A stretch of 64,000 nucleotides of DNA from Streptomyces aureus (GTDB taxonomy: Bacteria > Actinomycetota > Actinomycetes > Streptomycetales > Streptomycetaceae): contig NZ_JNZD01000004.1 in NCBI RefSeq assembly GCF_000725495.1, forward strand, positions 496,001 to 560,000, read 5' to 3'. Shown in pieces: positions 61,516-64,000 of the stretch (positions are counted from its first letter, which is position 1; each line of letters starts with the position of its first letter). The position numbers and the translations under genes were made by a program. The notes beneath the pieces are model-generated. The model had not been told where the DNA came from and did not search any database. It worked only from the letters and a program-made list of their open reading frames with translations.

Positions 61516-62940
61516 ATGGCTCCCGACCGTGCCCCAGGACTGACCGAGAGCGCGCGTGCGCTGGCCGCGGGCGAGGTGAGTTCGCGCGAGCTGGTCGAGC
61601 GGGCGCTCGCCCGGATCGAGGCGGGCCGGCCCACCGTGAACGCCTTCCGGCTGGTCCGCGCCGAGGCCGCGCTCGCGGAGGCCGACGCCGCGGACGCGGA
61701 ACTGGCGGCGGGCGGACGGCGCCCGCTGCTCGGGGTGCCGGTCGCGGTCAAGGACGACATGGACGTGGCGGGTGAACCGACCGCGTTCGGCTGCCGGGGC
61801 GACTTCCCGCCGGTGAGCGAGGACGGCGAGGCGGTACGGCGGCTGCGCGCGGCCGGTGCCGTCGTGGTCGGCAAGACCAACGCCTGCGAGCTGGGCCAGT
61901 GGCCCTTCACCGAGGGCCCGGCCTTCGGCGCGACCCGCAACCCCTGGCACCACGATCACACCCCGGGCGGTTCGTCCGGGGGCTCCGCGGCCGCCGTGGC
62001 CGCGGGACTGGTGCCCGCGGCGCTGGGCTCGGACGGGGCGGGCTCGGTCCGCATCCCGGCCGCCTGGACGCACCTCGTGGGCATCAAACCGCAGCGCGGC
62101 CGGATCTCGACCTGGCCCCGCCCCGAGTCCTTCCAGGGCATCACCGTCAACGGCACGCTCGCACGCACCGTCGCGGACGCGGCCCTGCTCCTCGACGCGG
62201 CCAGCGGCAGCCACGCGGGCGACCTGCACCGGCCGGCCCCGCTGCGCGTCGGCGACGCCGTGGGCCGCGATCCGGGCCGGCTGCGCATCGCGCTGTCCCT
62301 GAAGCCGCCCTTCACCGCGCTGCCCGCCCGCCTCGACCCCGCCGTGAGGGCGCGGGTCGTCGCGCTCGCGGAGCGGCTCGCTGCACTCGGCCACACGGTC
62401 GAGGAGGCCGACCCGCGCTACGGGCCGATCGGGCTCACGTTCGTCCCGCGCGCCACGGCGGGCATCGCCGAGCATGTGCGCGGCGTGCCGTTCCCGGAAC
62501 TCCTCGACCCGCGCACGCACGGCGCGGCGCGCCTCGGCCGGCTGCTCGGCGGTGCGCCGCTGCGGACCGCCCGCCGGGCCGAGGCGGGGCTTCAGCGGCG
62601 CGTCGGCGCGCTCTTCGAGACCTACGACGTGCTGCTCGCCCCGACGACCGCCGCTCCCCCGCCGCGCATCGGCTCGATGCTCGGCCTGAGCGGGGTCCGC
62701 ACCGACCGGGCCATGATCGCGGCCTGCCCGTACGCCTGGCCCTGGAACGTCCTCGGCTGGCCGGGCGTCAACGTCCCGGCCGGCTTCGTCGGCGACGGGC
62801 TCCCGGTCGGCGCGCAGCTGCTCGGCCCGGCGGACAGCGAGCCACTGCTGGTGTCGCTGGCCGCACAGCTGGAGGCGGACCTGCGCTGGCACGAGCTGTG
62901 GCCTCCGGCGGAATCCGTCGCGGACTCGGCGGCCGCGTAG
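61516..62940 (+). CDS. Amidase signature enzyme
   Basis: A 474-residue amidase. The Lys of the Ser-cisSer-Lys triad is in GVPVAVKDDMDVAG, and the serines are in the glycine-rich TPGGSSGGSAAAVAAG and GSDGAGSVRIPAAW segments. It hydrolyses an amide to the acid and ammonia in the cytoplasm; the substrate is unknown. GGAGGTGA five bases before the ATG at 61516 fixes the start. The divergent LacI protein probably controls it. Confidence 0.9.
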   Translation: MAPDRAPGLTESARALAAGEVSSRELVERALARIEAGRPTVNAFRLVRAEAALAEADAADAELAAGGRRPLLGVPVAVKDDMDVAGEPTAFGCRGDFPPVSEDGEAVRRLRAAGAVVVGKTNACELGQWPFTEGPAFGATRNPWHHDHTPGGSSGGSAAAVAAGLVPAALGSDGAGSVRIPAAWTHLVGIKPQRGRISTWPRPESFQGITVNGTLARTVADAALLLDAASGSHAGDLHRPAPLRVGDAVGRDPGRLRIALSLKPPFTALPARLDPAVRARVVALAERLAALGHTVEEADPRYGPIGLTFVPRATAGIAEHVRGVPFPELLDPRTHGAARLGRLLGGAPLRTARRAEAGLQRRVGALFETYDVLLAPTTAAPPPRIGSMLGLSGVRTDRAMIAACPYAWPWNVLGWPGVNVPAGFVGDGLPVGAQLLGPADSEPLLVSLAAQLEADLRWHELWPPAESVADSAAA

Positions 62941-62966
62941 GGGAGTTCGAGCCGTACGCTGTGACG

Positions 62967-63185
62967 ATGGACGACGCCTCGATGGTCGGTTTGATGGGAC
63001 GGGTCACCGGCACGGTCGGACCCGGGCTCGTCGGCGAGGTGATCGTCCGGGTGCGCGGCGGCGCCGAGCACTTCCTCGCGTACCCGGCCGCGCCGCGGGA
63101 CCGCATCGAGCGGGGCACGGTGGTGATGGTGATGGAGTATCTGCCGCCGCGGACGGTGTACGTCTCGGCCGCGTACGACGACTGA
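62967..63185 (+). CDS. Small NfeD-like protein
   Basis: A 72-residue protein, mostly beta strands: GLMGRVTGTVGPGLVGEVIVRVRGG and GTVVMVMEYLPPRTVYVSAAYD. This resembles the C-terminal OB fold of NfeD proteins, which work beside flotillins, but it lacks the membrane part. A flotillin gene starts 336 bases downstream, which supports the assignment. The ATG at 62967 has only a weak ribosome site (GGGGAGTTCGAG further upstream). Confidence 0.65.
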   Translation: MDDASMVGLMGRVTGTVGPGLVGEVIVRVRGGAEHFLAYPAAPRDRIERGTVVMVMEYLPPRTVYVSAAYDD

Positions 63186-63228
63186 CGGCCGCCCGGCGCC
63201 GGACCGCACCGCCCGGGACCGCATCGCC

Positions 63229-63292
63229 CGCCTCCGCACCGACGCTCGAGCCGCACCGCCCGCCTCCGCACCGACGCTCGGGCCGCACCGCC
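63229..63292. repeat. 32-bp tandem duplication, one mismatch
   Basis: Bases 63229-63260 and 63261-63292 match in 31 of 32 positions; each begins CGCCTCCGCACCGACGCTCG. Similar GACCGCACCGCC words precede it. The rest of the 336-base gap shows no gene. Confidence 0.85.
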
Positions 63293-63521
63293 GCGCCCGG
63301 CGGCACGGGCCCTTGGACCGCCCCGGATCGCCCTCGACAGTCCCTGCGATCCGGGCAGGCAATTCGCCTTGCCAATACGACAGTTGAGCTGCACTCGTCC
63401 CAGGTGAGAGCCGTTCGCGTCAAGAACGCAACAAGGATTCGCCGAGCCCTGTACCCCACTGTCGGCGAGGAGCACACTCCCGTTCGTTCGGTGCCGAAAG
63501 GGCACCATGCAAAGGGGGCGT

Positions 63522-64000
63522 ATGCCGATGGTTGTCGGCGTCGTTGCGGGGACTGTCGTCCTCGCGCTGATCTTCCTCGTTGTGGTCTTCAAGCTCATGT
63601 GGCGTGTCGCCGAGCCCAACGAAGCGTTGATCATCTCCGGTTCGAAGCATCGGACCGAGGGCCTCGAAGAGGGCATGGGCTTCCGTATCGTGACGGGCCG
63701 CGGCACGCTGGTGCTGCCGGGCGTCCAGGCGGTGCGGAAGATCTCGCTCGACCTCAACGAGACCGAACTGCACGTGGACTGCGTGACCACCCAGGGCATT
63801 CCGCTCAAGGTGCGGGGCGTGGTCATCTTCAAGGTGGGCGACGACTTCGTGTCGATCGCCAACGCGGGGCGCCGTTTCCTCGACCAGCAGAAGATGATGG
63901 CCGAGCGCGTGCACAACGTCTTCGCGGGTCATCTGCGGTCCATCGTCGGCGGGTTGACCGTCGAGGACATGATCCGCGACCGGGAGAAGCTCACCGGTCA
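63522..64000 (+). CDS. Flotillin/SPFH domain protein, 3' end missing
   Basis: The first 159 residues of a flotillin-like protein; the window ends inside it. One N-terminal membrane helix (about residues 3-24, VVGVVAGTVVLALIFLVVVF) is followed by the SPFH domain: VAEPNEALIISG, GRGTLVLPGVQAVRKISLDL and VDCVTTQGIPLKVRGVVIFKV. Flotillins organise membrane microdomains. GGGGGC precedes the ATG at 63522. The small NfeD-like gene upstream is its expected partner. Confidence 0.9.
   Translation, partial: MPMVVGVVAGTVVLALIFLVVVFKLMWRVAEPNEALIISGSKHRTEGLEEGMGFRIVTGRGTLVLPGVQAVRKISLDLNETELHVDCVTTQGIPLKVRGVVIFKVGDDFVSIANAGRRFLDQQKMMAERVHNVFAGHLRSIVGGLTVEDMIRDREKLTG

Noticed and set aside
1..64000. tRNA, rRNA, riboswitch or insertion sequence
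   Set aside because: No cloverleaf ends, rRNA words, known riboswitch cores or transposase motifs were seen by eye; short non-coding RNAs cannot be excluded without a search.

Overview
The window is a piece of a high-GC actinobacterial chromosome, almost certainly Streptomyces. Evidence: G/C-rich third codon positions throughout, many GTG starts, ATGA/GTGA start-stop overlaps, Tat and lipoprotein signals, and typical streptomycete control elements (SigR-type GGAAT-N18-GTT promoters, an iron box, ROK and LacI sugar regulators). About 60 genes are supported. I see no rRNA, tRNA, CRISPR array, transposase or phage gene. Everything is read by eye from the sequence; no database search was possible.

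Layout. 1-12.7 kb: unlinked metabolic and regulatory genes (end of an amidohydrolase, DUF1304/TetR pair with an operator array, lipoprotein, GlxA-type regulator and divergent oxidoreductase, STAS protein, divergent PRPP synthetase paralogue, DUF4230, cupin, VanZ, PHP, SDR, hydrolase). 12.9-19.0 kb: ROK regulator divergent from a sugar ABC importer plus GH1 beta-glucosidase operon. 19.0-31.9 kb: mixed block with a decayed region, a 39-bp perfect palindrome before a FusB/FBP-like zinc protein, FUSC exporter, lactonase, an iron-box DUF2470 gene, TetR/P450 pair, pentapeptide protein, SDR, ECF41-type sigma factor, enoyl-CoA hydratase and peptidase-like hydrolase. 32.0-48.2 kb: an L-rhamnose island of two divergent gene sets. 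The minus-strand side holds a LacI regulator, a secreted BNR-4 propeller, mutarotase and RhaSPQT importer. The plus-strand side holds isomerase, bifunctional aldolase/dehydrogenase, kinase and LutABC lactate oxidation.

48.6-57.3 kb: COG4705 membrane protein, pirin, a coupled MarR pair, then a block that looks like a translation and thiol-stress neighbourhood: TPR protein with a SigR-type promoter, peptide deformylase, an ABC-F protein preceded by a leaderless seven-residue leader peptide and hairpin, a disulfide flavoprotein and a thioredoxin with a SigR-type promoter. 57.5-64 kb: aromatic-aldehyde dehydrogenase with 4-hydroxybenzoate hydroxylase, a LacI regulator, amidase, a small NfeD-like protein and the start of a flotillin.

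The main functional unit is the rhamnose island. A secreted enzyme may release rhamnose, the importer brings it in, and mutarotase, isomerase, kinase and aldolase yield DHAP and L-lactaldehyde. The fused dehydrogenase makes lactate and LutABC makes pyruvate. Two LacI-type palindromes sit between the divergent halves.
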